This document shows, piece after piece, positions 43,094 through 51,816 of a DNA stretch of 64,000 nucleotides. Source of the stretch: Paenarthrobacter sp. JL.01a (GTDB lineage Bacteria; Actinomycetota; Actinomycetes; Actinomycetales; Micrococcaceae); NCBI RefSeq assembly GCF_025452095.1, contig NZ_CP104877.1, positions 2,170,001 through 2,234,000 on the forward strand, given 5' to 3'. The translations under genes and the position numbers were made by a program. Within the stretch, counting starts at the first letter, position 1, and every line of letters starts with the position of its first letter. Under the pieces are notes generated by a model. It was not told where the DNA came from. It was given only the letters and a program-made list of their open reading frames with translations, and made no database searches.

Positions 43094-43122
43094 TCCACTC
43101 CGGGAGACACCAGGAGGCGCCC

Positions 43123-45222
43123 ATGTCTGCCAAGGGCACGCGCGAAGCGGCAAAAGGGTCTGGCCCCGCCAACGAGAACAGGCGCGGGGAGAACGGCGCG
43201 GCCTTGATGGCCCAGGACCCCGCGAAGATACGCAATATCGCTTTGGTCGGGCATTCGGGATCCGGCAAATCGATGCTGGTGGAAGCACTGCTCGCCGCAA
43301 CCGGAGCCATCAGCAGAATGGGATCCATCAGCGACGGAACCACGGTCAGTGATTCCGATCCCTCCGCCGTCCATCAACAACGGTCGGTGACACTGTCAGT
43401 GGCGCCCATCCTCGTGGGCGATACCAAGGTCAATCTGATCGACACCCCGGGTTACACCGACTTCACCGGCGAATTACGAGCTGGATTGAGGGCCGCCGAC
43501 GCGGCCCTTTTTGTTGTCTCCGCAGTGGAGGGGATCGACGGCGCCGCCGTGGCCCTCTGGGGCGAGTGCGAAAAGATCCGCCTTCCCCGCGTCGTGGTTG
43601 TCAGCAAACTGGACCATCCCCGCGCCGACTTCAGCGCCGCCGTCGAGCGTTGCCGGCAAGCCTTCGGGGCATCGGTACTGCCGCTCTATCTGCCTGTGCC
43701 GGGAAACGCCGGACTCGTCGGCGTACTCCACGGTCCTGCGCACGGGCTCATCCCGGATTCCGAAGTTGAAGAGGCGAGGGAGCCCCTGTTGGAGGGCATC
43801 ATCGCCGAAAGTGAAGATGAAACCCTGATGGACCGGTACCTCGGCGGCGAAGAACTGCCGTTGACCGACCTCGTGGCGGACCTCGAAAAGGCCGTGGCGC
43901 GTGGCAGCTTCTTCCCGGTTATGCCAACAGCTGCCGAGACGGGCCTCGGCCTGCCGGAGTTGATGTCCTTGCTGACCGATGCCCTGCCCTCGCCCCTTGA
44001 ACGGATCCCGCCTGCCGCCATGACCCTTGATGGTTCGACACTGAAGCGCCTGGAGTGTGATCCGGTCGGGCGCTTGGCCGGCGAAGTCGTGCGGACCACG
44101 GTGGATCCTTTCCTTGGCAGGGTGTGCCTCGTCCGGGTATTCTCCGGAACCCTGCGGGAGGACTCATCCATCCATATCGGCGGCCGCGGGCTGGCCGACC
44201 GGGGCCACGAAGACCACGACGCCGATGAACGCATCACGCATCTCTATTCGCCCGTGGGTTCGAGCCTCAAGGCCGTTCCACAGTGCATCGCCGGCGACAT
44301 CTGCGCGATCAGCAAGCTGGCAAGCGCCGAGACAGGCGATACCGTCTCGGACCGCGAGGCTCCGCTCCTGATCGAGACGTGGAACATGCCTGAACCGTTG
44401 ATGCCGATCGCCGTCGAGGGTGTCTCCCGCAGCGATGAGGACGCCCTGGCCAAGAGCATAGGGAAAGTCGCAGCTGCTGATCCAACGCTCCGGCTCGAAC
44501 GCAACCCGGACACCCATCAGCTCATCTTGTGGTGCATGGGGGAGGCGCATGCCGAGGTGATCCTGGACCGCCTGCGGAACCAGGGCGTCAAACTGCAGAC
44601 GGTGGACATTATCACTCCTCTGCGAGAGACGTTTGCCAGCAAGGCCACAGGCCACGGGCGGCACGTCAAGCAATCCGGTGGCCATGGCCAATTCGCCATT
44701 TGCGACATTGAGGTGGAGCCGCTGGCGCGGGGCGAAGGCTTCGAGTTCACGGACAGGATCGTCGGCGGTGCCATTCCGGCTACATTTGTCACGTCCGTGG
44801 AAAAGGGGGTGCGGGCGCAAATGGTCAAAGGCGTCTCAGCAGGGTTCCCTGTGGTGGACATCAAGGTCACGTTGCTTGGAGGCAAGACCCACAGCGTGGA
44901 TTCCTCGGATGCTGCCTTCCAAGCCGCCGGTGCCCTGGCGCTACGGGAGGCCGCAGCTGCCGCGAAGATCCAGCTCCTTGAACCGGTGTCATCAGTGGTC
45001 ATCAGTGTTCCGGAGGAATACGTAGGGGCCGTCATGAGCGACCTCTCCGGCCGAAGGGGCCGGGTAAACGGCACCAACGCCGCTGAAGGCGAAGGCACGG
45101 AGATCCTGGCCGAGGTGCCCGACCAGGAGCTGCTTCGCTACGCCGTCGAACTACGGGCCCTCACAGCAGGCACCGGACATTTCAGGAGGTCGTACCTTCG
45201 GCACGAGCCCCTGCCGAAGTAG
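43123..45222 (+). CDS. Elongation factor G-like GTPase (EF-G2)
   Basis: A 699-residue five-domain translational GTPase-like protein. The P-loop GHSGSGKS is at 43-50 (canonical EF-G has GHVDHGKT or AHIDAGKT), G3 DTPGYTDF at 107-114, and G4 SKLD near 161 in place of NKxD. EF-G domains III-V follow, with the domain IV GRHVKQSGGHGQFA. The start has an excellent AGGAGG 6 nt upstream. The protein is widespread in actinobacteria beside normal FusA; its role is unresolved (ribosome recycling or stress has been suggested for paralogues). Confidence 0.9.
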   Translation: MSAKGTREAAKGSGPANENRRGENGAALMAQDPAKIRNIALVGHSGSGKSMLVEALLAATGAISRMGSISDGTTVSDSDPSAVHQQRSVTLSVAPILVGDTKVNLIDTPGYTDFTGELRAGLRAADAALFVVSAVEGIDGAAVALWGECEKIRLPRVVVVSKLDHPRADFSAAVERCRQAFGASVLPLYLPVPGNAGLVGVLHGPAHGLIPDSEVEEAREPLLEGIIAESEDETLMDRYLGGEELPLTDLVADLEKAVARGSFFPVMPTAAETGLGLPELMSLLTDALPSPLERIPPAAMTLDGSTLKRLECDPVGRLAGEVVRTTVDPFLGRVCLVRVFSGTLREDSSIHIGGRGLADRGHEDHDADERITHLYSPVGSSLKAVPQCIAGDICAISKLASAETGDTVSDREAPLLIETWNMPEPLMPIAVEGVSRSDEDALAKSIGKVAAADPTLRLERNPDTHQLILWCMGEAHAEVILDRLRNQGVKLQTVDIITPLRETFASKATGHGRHVKQSGGHGQFAICDIEVEPLARGEGFEFTDRIVGGAIPATFVTSVEKGVRAQMVKGVSAGFPVVDIKVTLLGGKTHSVDSSDAAFQAAGALALREAAAAAKIQLLEPVSSVVISVPEEYVGAVMSDLSGRRGRVNGTNAAEGEGTEILAEVPDQELLRYAVELRALTAGTGHFRRSYLRHEPLPK

Positions 45223-45224
45223 CC

Positions 45225-45890
45225 TCAGCCGCTGGCCTTCATAAACGCCGCCACCTCAGGTGCCAGGGACGCCCCGGTTTCCGCCGCGCTTCGCTTCACT
45301 CCCTTGACGGCGAACGAATGGTCGCCGCCTTCGCACCAGTGGAGAGTCGCCGTCGGACCAATTCCAGCCACTACCTTCTCCAGGATCCCGGGGGTGGCAA
45401 AGGTATCCCGGGTGCCCTGCAGGAACAGCATCGGCTCTGTGATTCCATACAGATGCTCATCACGGAGCTTCTCGGGTTTGCCCGGGGCGTGCAGCGGATA
45501 GCCCAGATAAACAAGCCCCTGCGCCGGCATGCCTTCGGCCACAGCCATGGACGCCATGCGGCCACCGAAGGATTTGCCTGCCGCCCACAGCGGCCCGCCG
45601 TCCGACAGTCCGGCTGCGGCCTCCATCACGGCTCGCCACGTAGCGACGGCAAGCGGCGGCCGGTCCGGGAACCGACGCCCGGCTTCACGGTAGGGAAAGT
45701 TGAAGCGAAGGGTCGCTACGCCTTCATCGGCCATGGCTGAAGCAAAACCCTGCAGGAACGGATGTTCCATGCCGGCTCCCGCACCGTGGGCTACAACCAG
45801 TGTGGCCCACGGGTTTTCGGGCCGGAGGAACAGGGCAGAAACCGTGGTCTCGCCAACAGCGATGGACAGCAATTCTTCGTTAGCGGACAT
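45225..45890 (-). CDS. Alpha/beta hydrolase (KANL3/Tex30-like)
   Basis: A 221-residue protein. VAHGAGAGMEHPF near 33-45 forms the oxyanion region, the nucleophile elbow is GKSFGGRMA near 108, and a C-terminal GGDHSF supplies the catalytic histidine. This is the dienelactone-hydrolase-like KANL3/Tex30 family of unknown substrate. MSANEELLSIAVGETT at 45890 is the family start; the frame to 46106 runs into the divergent LigD-like gene. It converges with the EF-G-like gene, 2 bp apart. Confidence 0.85.
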   Translation of the reverse strand: MSANEELLSIAVGETTVSALFLRPENPWATLVVAHGAGAGMEHPFLQGFASAMADEGVATLRFNFPYREAGRRFPDRPPLAVATWRAVMEAAAGLSDGGPLWAAGKSFGGRMASMAVAEGMPAQGLVYLGYPLHAPGKPEKLRDEHLYGITEPMLFLQGTRDTFATPGILEKVVAGIGPTATLHWCEGGDHSFAVKGVKRSAAETGASLAPEVAAFMKASG

Positions 45891-45999
45891 GTACCCATCA
45901 TTGCCTACAGGAACGAAAACACAGGAGACCGCGGTGAAACGCCCGGTGATTTCGCCCCGGATGCTGACGCACGCGCCAATTCCGGGGTAGCTTGTGCCC

Positions 46000-47025
46000 A
46001 TGGCGAGTGAAGCAACCACTGTTACCGTGCCCGGTCCCAACGGACCCCGCGAGGTCCGGATTTCGAGCCCCAGCAGGGTGATGTGGCCGAAGGTGGGACT
46101 GACCAAGCTTGATCTCGCAAACTACCTGATCGATGTCGGCGAGGCATTTGTCACGGCCAACGGAAACCGTCCCGTCAGCCTCCAGAGGTATTCGGGAAAC
46201 ATCGACGGCGACATGTTCTTCTCGAAGAACCCACCCAAGGGAGCGCCCGACTACGTCCGTGCCGTCACGGTGACCTACCCCAGTGCGCGGGCCCACCCAC
46301 AGCTGGTCATTGACGAACCGGCAGCCGCGGTGTGGGCCGCACAGATGAATACAGTGGTGTTCCACCCGTGGGCTTCACGGGCCAACGATCCCGACAATCC
46401 CGACCAACTGCGGATCGACCTGGATCCCCAGCCTGGAACGGACTTCGACGACGCCATTCCTGCAGCACTGGAGCTTCGTTCTGTTCTGGAGGAGGCCGGA
46501 CTGACCGCGTTCATCAAGACTTCCGGCAACCGGGGTCTGCACGTCTACGCCCCCATAAGTCCCAAGCATGAGTTCCTTGATGTCCGCCACGCCGTGATCG
46601 CTGCCGGGCGCGAACTTGAACGCCGCATGCCGGACAAGGTCACCACCGCTTGGTGGAAAGAGGAACGCGGAACAAGGATCTTCGTCGATTTCAACCAGGC
46701 CAACAGGGACCGGACCATTGCCGGGGCGTACAGTCCACGGGCCGTGCCTACAGCCCAAGTGTCGTGCCCGTTGTCCTGGGAGGAGTTGGAGAACGCCGAT
46801 CCCGCCAAGTACACCATCACCACGGTCCCTGACCGTTTGAAAAAGATCGGGGATCCGTGGGCAGTCATGCACGAGAACCCTGGTGACATCGATGTCCTGC
46901 TCGCGTGGTGGGACCGTGACGTCAAAAATGGCCAGGGCGAGATGCCTTTCCCACCGGAGTTCCCCAAGATGCCCGGCGAGCCCATGCGCGTTCAACCAAG
47001 CCGGGCCCGCAAGCCTGAGGAGTAG
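46000..47025 (+). CDS. Second LigD-type DNA polymerase-domain protein
   Basis: A 341-residue protein beginning MASEATTVTVPGPNG. The catalytic DLD is at 140-142, SGNRGLH at 175-181 and IFVDFNQ near 227-233, so the polymerase site is intact. It lacks the C-terminal extension of the paralogue at 3651-4889. It resembles mycobacterial PolD1/PolD2-type proteins used in NHEJ or repair synthesis. GTG 45994 is an alternative start adding two residues. Divergent from the alpha/beta hydrolase. Confidence 0.88.
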   Translation: MASEATTVTVPGPNGPREVRISSPSRVMWPKVGLTKLDLANYLIDVGEAFVTANGNRPVSLQRYSGNIDGDMFFSKNPPKGAPDYVRAVTVTYPSARAHPQLVIDEPAAAVWAAQMNTVVFHPWASRANDPDNPDQLRIDLDPQPGTDFDDAIPAALELRSVLEEAGLTAFIKTSGNRGLHVYAPISPKHEFLDVRHAVIAAGRELERRMPDKVTTAWWKEERGTRIFVDFNQANRDRTIAGAYSPRAVPTAQVSCPLSWEELENADPAKYTITTVPDRLKKIGDPWAVMHENPGDIDVLLAWWDRDVKNGQGEMPFPPEFPKMPGEPMRVQPSRARKPEE

Positions 47026-47049
47026 CCCCTCAGGCCCTGTAGACCGTGC

Positions 47050-47670
47050 CTATTCGAAGCGGGAGGGATCGCCAGTCCCGCGACGCACCACTTCTGCCAC
47101 TCCACTGGAGAAGTCGACGACCGTCGTGGGTTCTGAGCCCGTGTCTCCGGCATCAATGACCGCGTCCACTTGGTTGTCCAGGCGCTCCTTGATTTCCCAA
47201 CCCTGCGTCAGCGGCTCTTCCTCATCCGGGAGCAGGAGGGTGCTGGAGAGCAACGGCTCGCCCAGCTCCGCCAGGAGGGCTTGGACCACCCGGTGATCCG
47301 GGATGCGGACGCCCACGGTTTTCTTCTTGGGGTGCAGCAGCCGCTTGGGTACCTCACGCGTGGCTGGAAGGATGAATGTGTAGCTGCCCGGTGTGACAGC
47401 TTTGATGCTCCTGAAGATGTCATTGTCCAGCATGACGAACTGGCCCATCTGGGCGAAGTCCTTGCAGACAAGCGTGAAATGGTGTTTGTCGTCCAGGTGG
47501 CGGATGGTTCGTATGCGGTCCAGCGCTTCCCTGTTCCCGATTTGCGCGCCCAAGGCGTAGCAGGAGTCCGTGGGGTAGGCGATCAAGCCTCCGTCCCGCA
47601 GCATGTTAACCACCTGGCCGATGGCACGTGGTTGGGGGTCCTCCGGATGCACATCAAAGAATCTGGCCAT
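47050..47670 (-). CDS. Sua5/YciO/YrdC-family protein (L-threonylcarbamoyladenylate synthase-like)
   Basis: A 206-residue YrdC-fold protein: GGLIAYPTDSCYALG near 28-42, RTIRHLDDKHHFTLVC near 54-69, then GSYTFILPATREVPKRLL. It is closest to the YciO branch, which resembles but may not replace the TsaC/Sua5 enzyme of tRNA t6A synthesis. It begins 20 nt after the ABC permease stop and may be the last gene of that transcript. The housekeeping copy is likely elsewhere. Confidence 0.85.
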   Translation of the reverse strand: MARFFDVHPEDPQPRAIGQVVNMLRDGGLIAYPTDSCYALGAQIGNREALDRIRTIRHLDDKHHFTLVCKDFAQMGQFVMLDNDIFRSIKAVTPGSYTFILPATREVPKRLLHPKKKTVGVRIPDHRVVQALLAELGEPLLSSTLLLPDEEEPLTQGWEIKERLDNQVDAVIDAGDTGSEPTTVVDFSSGVAEVVRRGTGDPSRFE

Positions 47671-47690
47671 GGAAAGAGCCTACGACATCA

Positions 47691-48554
47691 CTAGGACAAG
47701 ACGTCCTTGTTGGAGAATTTCGCATAAGCGAGTGCGCCGCAGACCACCACGTAGCCACACTGCAGCAGCGCGTTGTCGGCGAACGACGTCCAGTCGATCG
47801 GTTGCCTGAGCAGGTCGGCGAATCCCAACCAGTGGTGGCTGAACAGCCACGGGTGCAGCCAATCCAGTTGCGGAAGGTTATCCAGCACTTGGGAGACGAC
47901 AGACAGGACGATGGTTGCCGCCATGGCGCCGACCGGCACATCCGTAAACGTGGAGAGCAGCAACCCGATTGCCGAAAGTCCCAAGAGGGACACAGTGATG
48001 TAGGCAGCGATCAGCAACGATCTCACGGCTGATTCGCCCACGCTGATGGTGTCTCCCGACAGGAGCGTCACGGGGCCCACGGGAAAAAGTACGACGCCGG
48101 CCAGGGCGCCGGACGCTGCCACGGTCACAGTCGCGGCGCAACAGAAAGCGACGGCACCGGCGTATTTAACCAGGAGAAGCCGGACTCGGCCGGATGGGGC
48201 CAGGAGCAGGTACCTCAAGGTGCCAAGGTTCGCTTCCCCCGCGATGGTGTCTCCGGCCACCACCCCTATGGTCAGCGGCAGGAACAGGGGCACGCAGACC
48301 ACCAGTGCGGTGACCGCCACGAACAGCCCGTTCTGGGTGATGCGGTCCAGGAAGAGTGGACCGCGGCCCGGTGTTGCGGGCCGGGACGACAACTTCACCG
48401 CCACCGCGATCAATACAGGCACTGCCGCCAACGCGATCAGCATGGCCCACGTACGGAGCCTGCGGAAAAGCACCCTCAATTCCGAGGCGAGCAGCGCCCA
48501 CCCGGCTCCGCGGCCAGCGCGGGTTGGCGGCGCACCAACGGTTTCAGCCGGCAA
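47691..48554 (-). CDS. ABC-2-type transporter permease
   Basis: A 287-residue membrane protein with six predicted segments. Residues 1-25 form a cytoplasmic lead, followed by ELRVLFRRLRTWAMLIAL, and EANLGTLRYLLLAPSGRVRLLLVKY near 105-129 is the ABC-2 coupling region. TTG 48554, preceded by GAGAGG, overlaps the ATPase stop by 11 nt. It forms an exporter with the preceding ATPase; the substrate is unknown. Confidence 0.85.
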   Translation of the reverse strand: MPAETVGAPPTRAGRGAGWALLASELRVLFRRLRTWAMLIALAAVPVLIAVAVKLSSRPATPGRGPLFLDRITQNGLFVAVTALVVCVPLFLPLTIGVVAGDTIAGEANLGTLRYLLLAPSGRVRLLLVKYAGAVAFCCAATVTVAASGALAGVVLFPVGPVTLLSGDTISVGESAVRSLLIAAYITVSLLGLSAIGLLLSTFTDVPVGAMAATIVLSVVSQVLDNLPQLDWLHPWLFSHHWLGFADLLRQPIDWTSFADNALLQCGYVVVCGALAYAKFSNKDVLS

Positions 48555-49572
48555 CGTCGAACCCCTCTCCAGTCAGGGAGACAAAGCGTTCTTCCAGGCT
48601 CGGGTTCTCAACGGTAAAGCCGCGGACCCGGACGCCCTCAGCTACAAGGGCGGCAACTATCGCTTCCGGGGCCACTCCGTTGAGTCCCGTGCCCGCCACC
48701 GTCCAATCACCGTGTGTCTGCTCCCGCAGCGGCCGGGTCTCCAGCAGCGAACCGCCTTGCCCGGTCGCGTCCACGGTGAGAAGGCCCAGGCGCGACAAAA
48801 CACCCGTGGCTTTGCCGACGTCGGGCGTTTGAAGGAGGACGCGCGGCTCACCGGCGGAGCGCAGCTCCTCCAGCGGGCCCTGCGCCACGAGTCGTCCGGC
48901 GCTCATGATGCCGGCGTGGGTGCACATCTGTTCGACCTCGGCCAGGAGATGGCTGGAAACGAAAACCGTGGTCCCGCCTGCAGCGAGGGAACGAACGAGA
49001 CTGCGGACTTCCCGGGTGCCCTGGGGGTCCAAACCGTTGGTGGGTTCGTCAAGGACAAGGAGTTCACGGGGCCGAAGGAGCGCGTTGGCCAAGCCGAGGC
49101 GCTGCTTCATGCCTAAGGAGTAGGCACGGACCTTCTTGCCGGCAGCGTGGCCGAGGCCCACTCGATCCAGGGCGTCATGGACCCGCTGCCTTCTGGTTGA
49201 ACCCGGCGCATGGCGGTCCGCTGAGTCCAGGCGGATGAGGTTTCCCGCGCCGGTCAGGAACGGATAGAAGCCAGGGCCTTCCACCAAGGCGCCCACGTCG
49301 GGCAACACGGAAGCCAAAGACTGGGGCACCGGCCTCCCCAGGACACTGATGGTTCCGCTGTTGGCTGTTGCAAGGCCCAACAGCACCCGGATGGTGGTGG
49401 TCTTTCCTGAACCGTTCGGGCCGAGGAAGCCAAAGACTGCTCCGCGGGGTACGGCCAGATCAATTCCATTGACAGCAGCCCTGTGCCCGAAGCGCTTCAC
49501 GAGGCCGCGTGTTTCGATGGCAAGCCCTGTCCCGGCCTCCGTGCGGTTTTCCTCGTCGGCGGCCTCTGTCAC
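48544..49572 (-). CDS. ABC transporter ATP-binding protein
   Basis: A 342-residue ATPase. Walker A is GPNGSGKTT near 54-62, the signature YSLGMKQRLGLANALL near 149-164 and Walker B LLVLDEPTNGLDPQG near 170-184. The C-terminal ~110 residues are the regulatory tail seen in DrrA/CcmA-type drug or lipid exporters. The GTG start lies within a 17-bp tandem duplication, 30 nt after the LolA-like stop. Confidence 0.9.
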   Translation of the reverse strand: MTEAADEENRTEAGTGLAIETRGLVKRFGHRAAVNGIDLAVPRGAVFGFLGPNGSGKTTTIRVLLGLATANSGTISVLGRPVPQSLASVLPDVGALVEGPGFYPFLTGAGNLIRLDSADRHAPGSTRRQRVHDALDRVGLGHAAGKKVRAYSLGMKQRLGLANALLRPRELLVLDEPTNGLDPQGTREVRSLVRSLAAGGTTVFVSSHLLAEVEQMCTHAGIMSAGRLVAQGPLEELRSAGEPRVLLQTPDVGKATGVLSRLGLLTVDATGQGGSLLETRPLREQTHGDWTVAGTGLNGVAPEAIVAALVAEGVRVRGFTVENPSLEERFVSLTGEGFDVAG

Positions 49573-49598
49573 TGGGCGGTTTCTGTCACTGGGCAGTT
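49565..49598. repeat. 17-bp tandem duplication at the ABC ATPase start
   Basis: TCTGTCACTGGGCGGTT is followed directly by TCTGTCACTGGGCAGTT, one mismatch. The first copy contains the GTG start codon of the ATPase (minus strand) and the second an out-of-frame GTG. Probably a recent slippage or duplication event. Confidence 0.75.
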
Positions 49599-49602
49599 GC
49601 CC

Positions 49603-50709
49603 TTACTGGTTTGGGGCTGCCGCTTGGAGGGCTGCCGACTGGAGCCGCTCCAACGGGACCATGCCCGCGAAGACGCGGCCGTCGTCGAGAATCAGCACGC
49701 TGACCAAGGATGTCGTCACGGCGTGGCCGCCGGGAACCGGCTGAAGTGCCTGGGAAAGGAGTGGGTCGGCCATGAGTCCGGCAGGAGCGGTACCCGCTGG
49801 AAGGGAGACCACGGCATCCCAACCCTCTCCGGTGGCAGCTGCCCCATGCTGCCCATGGGTGGCCTGTGGAGAGGGCGGCGGGTTGGACTTCGCAGGCGCC
49901 GCGGGAACCGCCTTCTCGGTGACTGTCGCCCCCGGCGGTGGCGTGAACTCGAAGATCGCAGCATCCGGGGCGCGCAACTCCACCTGTGTAAAGGCCAGGG
50001 AGTAGGCAGGCTCAGCTTGTCCTTTGGCCCTGACCTCGACGCCCAGCGGCATGCCTGTTTCCGAATCGACGTCGATCGCCACCGAATCCACCAAGGTACC
50101 GGAAGTGCGGGGGCTCAGCAGGAGGCGGTAGGCGCTGCGGTCAGCGACTGTTGAGGCACTGTCCACCGTGACCTCGGTGCTGGCGTCAATGGCTGCGAGG
50201 AAGCGCGATGCCATGGAAGCCGGTGTTGGCATCTCCAGGTGCGCAGCAGCAGGCGGCAAGGACCAGTTGGATGTTCCCGTCGACGGCGAGGGAGCGCGCA
50301 GGTGCGTCGCGCTGTTGTCCGCGGAGTTGTAGAACCACGCATCGCTTCCGTTCACTACGAGGTCACGCTCAGCCATCCGGTCCAGGATCTGCAGGCGCGC
50401 TTTGGCGGGCGCATCAAGGTAGACGCGGGCTGTGTGCGAACCCGTCAGGAATTCCAGGGTGGACGCGGCGCCGGGAGCGACGCCCGGACCTGTTGTGGGA
50501 ATATCCGGAAGTCCCAGCTCAGCGTTTTGTTCCACCGTGCCGGTTAGGGCGCGGACATGGGTGTTAGCGACCATTGCGAGGACCTCGTCCGCGGTCTTGG
50601 GCGGCAGGGAACTGCTTGCACCCGCTTGCACGGCACCAAACAATACCGCCATGCCCATGGCAAGGCAGATCAAGAACGCGGGCAGCCACCGCTGCCTGGC
50701 CCTGGACAT
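49603..50709 (-). CDS. Exported LolA/DUF2092-like lipoprotein-handling protein
   Basis: A 368-residue secreted protein. A signal segment (WLPAFLICLAMGMAVLFGAVQ) ends near residue 30. The mature part has ADEVLAMVANTHVRALTGTV near 40-59 and RLQILDRMAERDLVVNGSDAWFYN near 125-148, the LolA/LprG-like half-barrel pattern also seen in DUF2092. A linker rich in P, A and Q lies near 280. It is first in the operon with the ABC exporter, which suggests it receives or presents a lipidic substrate (inference). Confidence 0.78.
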   Translation of the reverse strand: MSRARQRWLPAFLICLAMGMAVLFGAVQAGASSSLPPKTADEVLAMVANTHVRALTGTVEQNAELGLPDIPTTGPGVAPGAASTLEFLTGSHTARVYLDAPAKARLQILDRMAERDLVVNGSDAWFYNSADNSATHLRAPSPSTGTSNWSLPPAAAHLEMPTPASMASRFLAAIDASTEVTVDSASTVADRSAYRLLLSPRTSGTLVDSVAIDVDSETGMPLGVEVRAKGQAEPAYSLAFTQVELRAPDAAIFEFTPPPGATVTEKAVPAAPAKSNPPPSPQATHGQHGAAATGEGWDAVVSLPAGTAPAGLMADPLLSQALQPVPGGHAVTTSLVSVLILDDGRVFAGMVPLERLQSAALQAAAPNQ

Positions 50710-50783
50710 TTTTACCCGCCGCCGCGGATGGAAGGCATGGATCCAGACTACTCCCGTTGCCGGCGGGGATCACCTGTGGACCG

Positions 50784-51704
50784 TCACTGCCCGATCAGTT
50801 GACGTGCGAGCTTGACCGCCCCGAAGACGGGGGACTGGGAGAGGATCCGAACCAGCGAGGGATCCTCCAACGACATTTTCCTGGCTACTGCGGCAGCAAG
50901 CTGGCTCTGGTTGACCAGTAACGCCCCAGCCATCACCAGTGGGAGGTCCAAGCCAAGTTCGCCCAGCACTTGCCGGGCCAGGGACGCCAGGGAATGCGCT
51001 GCCTCGGCCTGAATCCGCAAGGCCGCCGGATCGCCGTCGTTGGCCATGTCGAGGACTAGTGGAGCCAATCCGGCCCAATGGTCCGGCTCGGGCTTGGCAT
51101 AGAAGAAGTCCATGAGCTGCAATGCGTCGACGCTGGCTGTGGCTGCCATCAAGGATTGGACCAGCGGCCCCGGTTCAAGGCCGGCGTAATACTCGCGCAG
51201 CGCCTCGCGGACGGCGTCACGAACCACTGAGTATCCGCCGCCTTCATCGCCGAGCAGATAGCCGTAACCACCGCTGCGGGCTTCGCGGCCTTCCCGGTTC
51301 CTGCCCCAGGCAACCGAGCCCGTTCCCGCCACCAGGACCACTCCTGCTTCAAGCCCCGCCGCGGCAAGGATGATCCGGGTGTCATGGACGACGTCGATCC
51401 TGGCGCCGGGGAAGTGTTCTGCGAGAAGCGCCGACAAAACTGCACGGCTCGCCGGGGTGTCCGCACCGGCTGCCCCGGCACATACCGCTTCAACGCCGCC
51501 GCCGACGATTGCGGCAATCCGTCGCAGAACCGCATCGGCTCCCTGGTGCCCTACGGAAGACAGGTTCGCGCGCGCTTCGGTGATCTCAAGCCCGGCATCG
51601 TCTTCCGCCCCGGAGAGGACGGCGTGGGTTTTGGATCCACCGATGTGGAGGCCCAGAACGACGGGAGCAGCTGCTGCGCCCCCGTTATGGCCGGACTGCT
51701 GCAT
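50784..51704 (-). CDS. BadF/BadG-type kinase, probable N-acetylglucosamine kinase
   Basis: A 306-residue ASKHA-fold kinase. Phosphate-1 is HIGGSKTHAVL near 20-30, phosphate-2 VLVAGTGSVAWG near 117-128, and SGGYGYLLGDEGGGYSV near 136-152 is the GlcNAc-kinase-type signature. It phosphorylates an amino sugar in the cytoplasm. Divergent from a GntR/DasR-type regulator with a dre-like operator between them, which supports the GlcNAc assignment. ATG 51704 follows GGGACG; the frame to 51788 runs through the operator. Confidence 0.85.
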   Translation of the reverse strand: MQQSGHNGGAAAAPVVLGLHIGGSKTHAVLSGAEDDAGLEITEARANLSSVGHQGADAVLRRIAAIVGGGVEAVCAGAAGADTPASRAVLSALLAEHFPGARIDVVHDTRIILAAAGLEAGVVLVAGTGSVAWGRNREGREARSGGYGYLLGDEGGGYSVVRDAVREALREYYAGLEPGPLVQSLMAATASVDALQLMDFFYAKPEPDHWAGLAPLVLDMANDGDPAALRIQAEAAHSLASLARQVLGELGLDLPLVMAGALLVNQSQLAAAVARKMSLEDPSLVRILSQSPVFGAVKLARQLIGQ

Positions 51705-51773
51705 GTGACGTCCCTTCGTCCCGGATCGGCTCGCTTGGGCCAGCGCCCACGTGCACGATTGACCCCCTGCAAC

Positions 51774-51789
51774 ATTGGCATAGACCAAT
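51774..51789. promoter_or_regulatory. dre-like operator (DasR/NagR type)
   Basis: ATTGG-CATAGA-CCAAT is an inverted repeat containing TGGCATAGACCA, close to the dre consensus TGGTCTAGACCA of GlcNAc regulators. It sits in the gap between the kinase and GntR genes, 70 bp from the kinase ATG and 28 bp from the regulator ATG. A weaker TGTCTACA palindrome follows at 51795-51802. Confidence 0.6.
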
Positions 51790-51816
51790 CCCCTTGTCTA
51801 CAGGTAGGTTTTCCCT

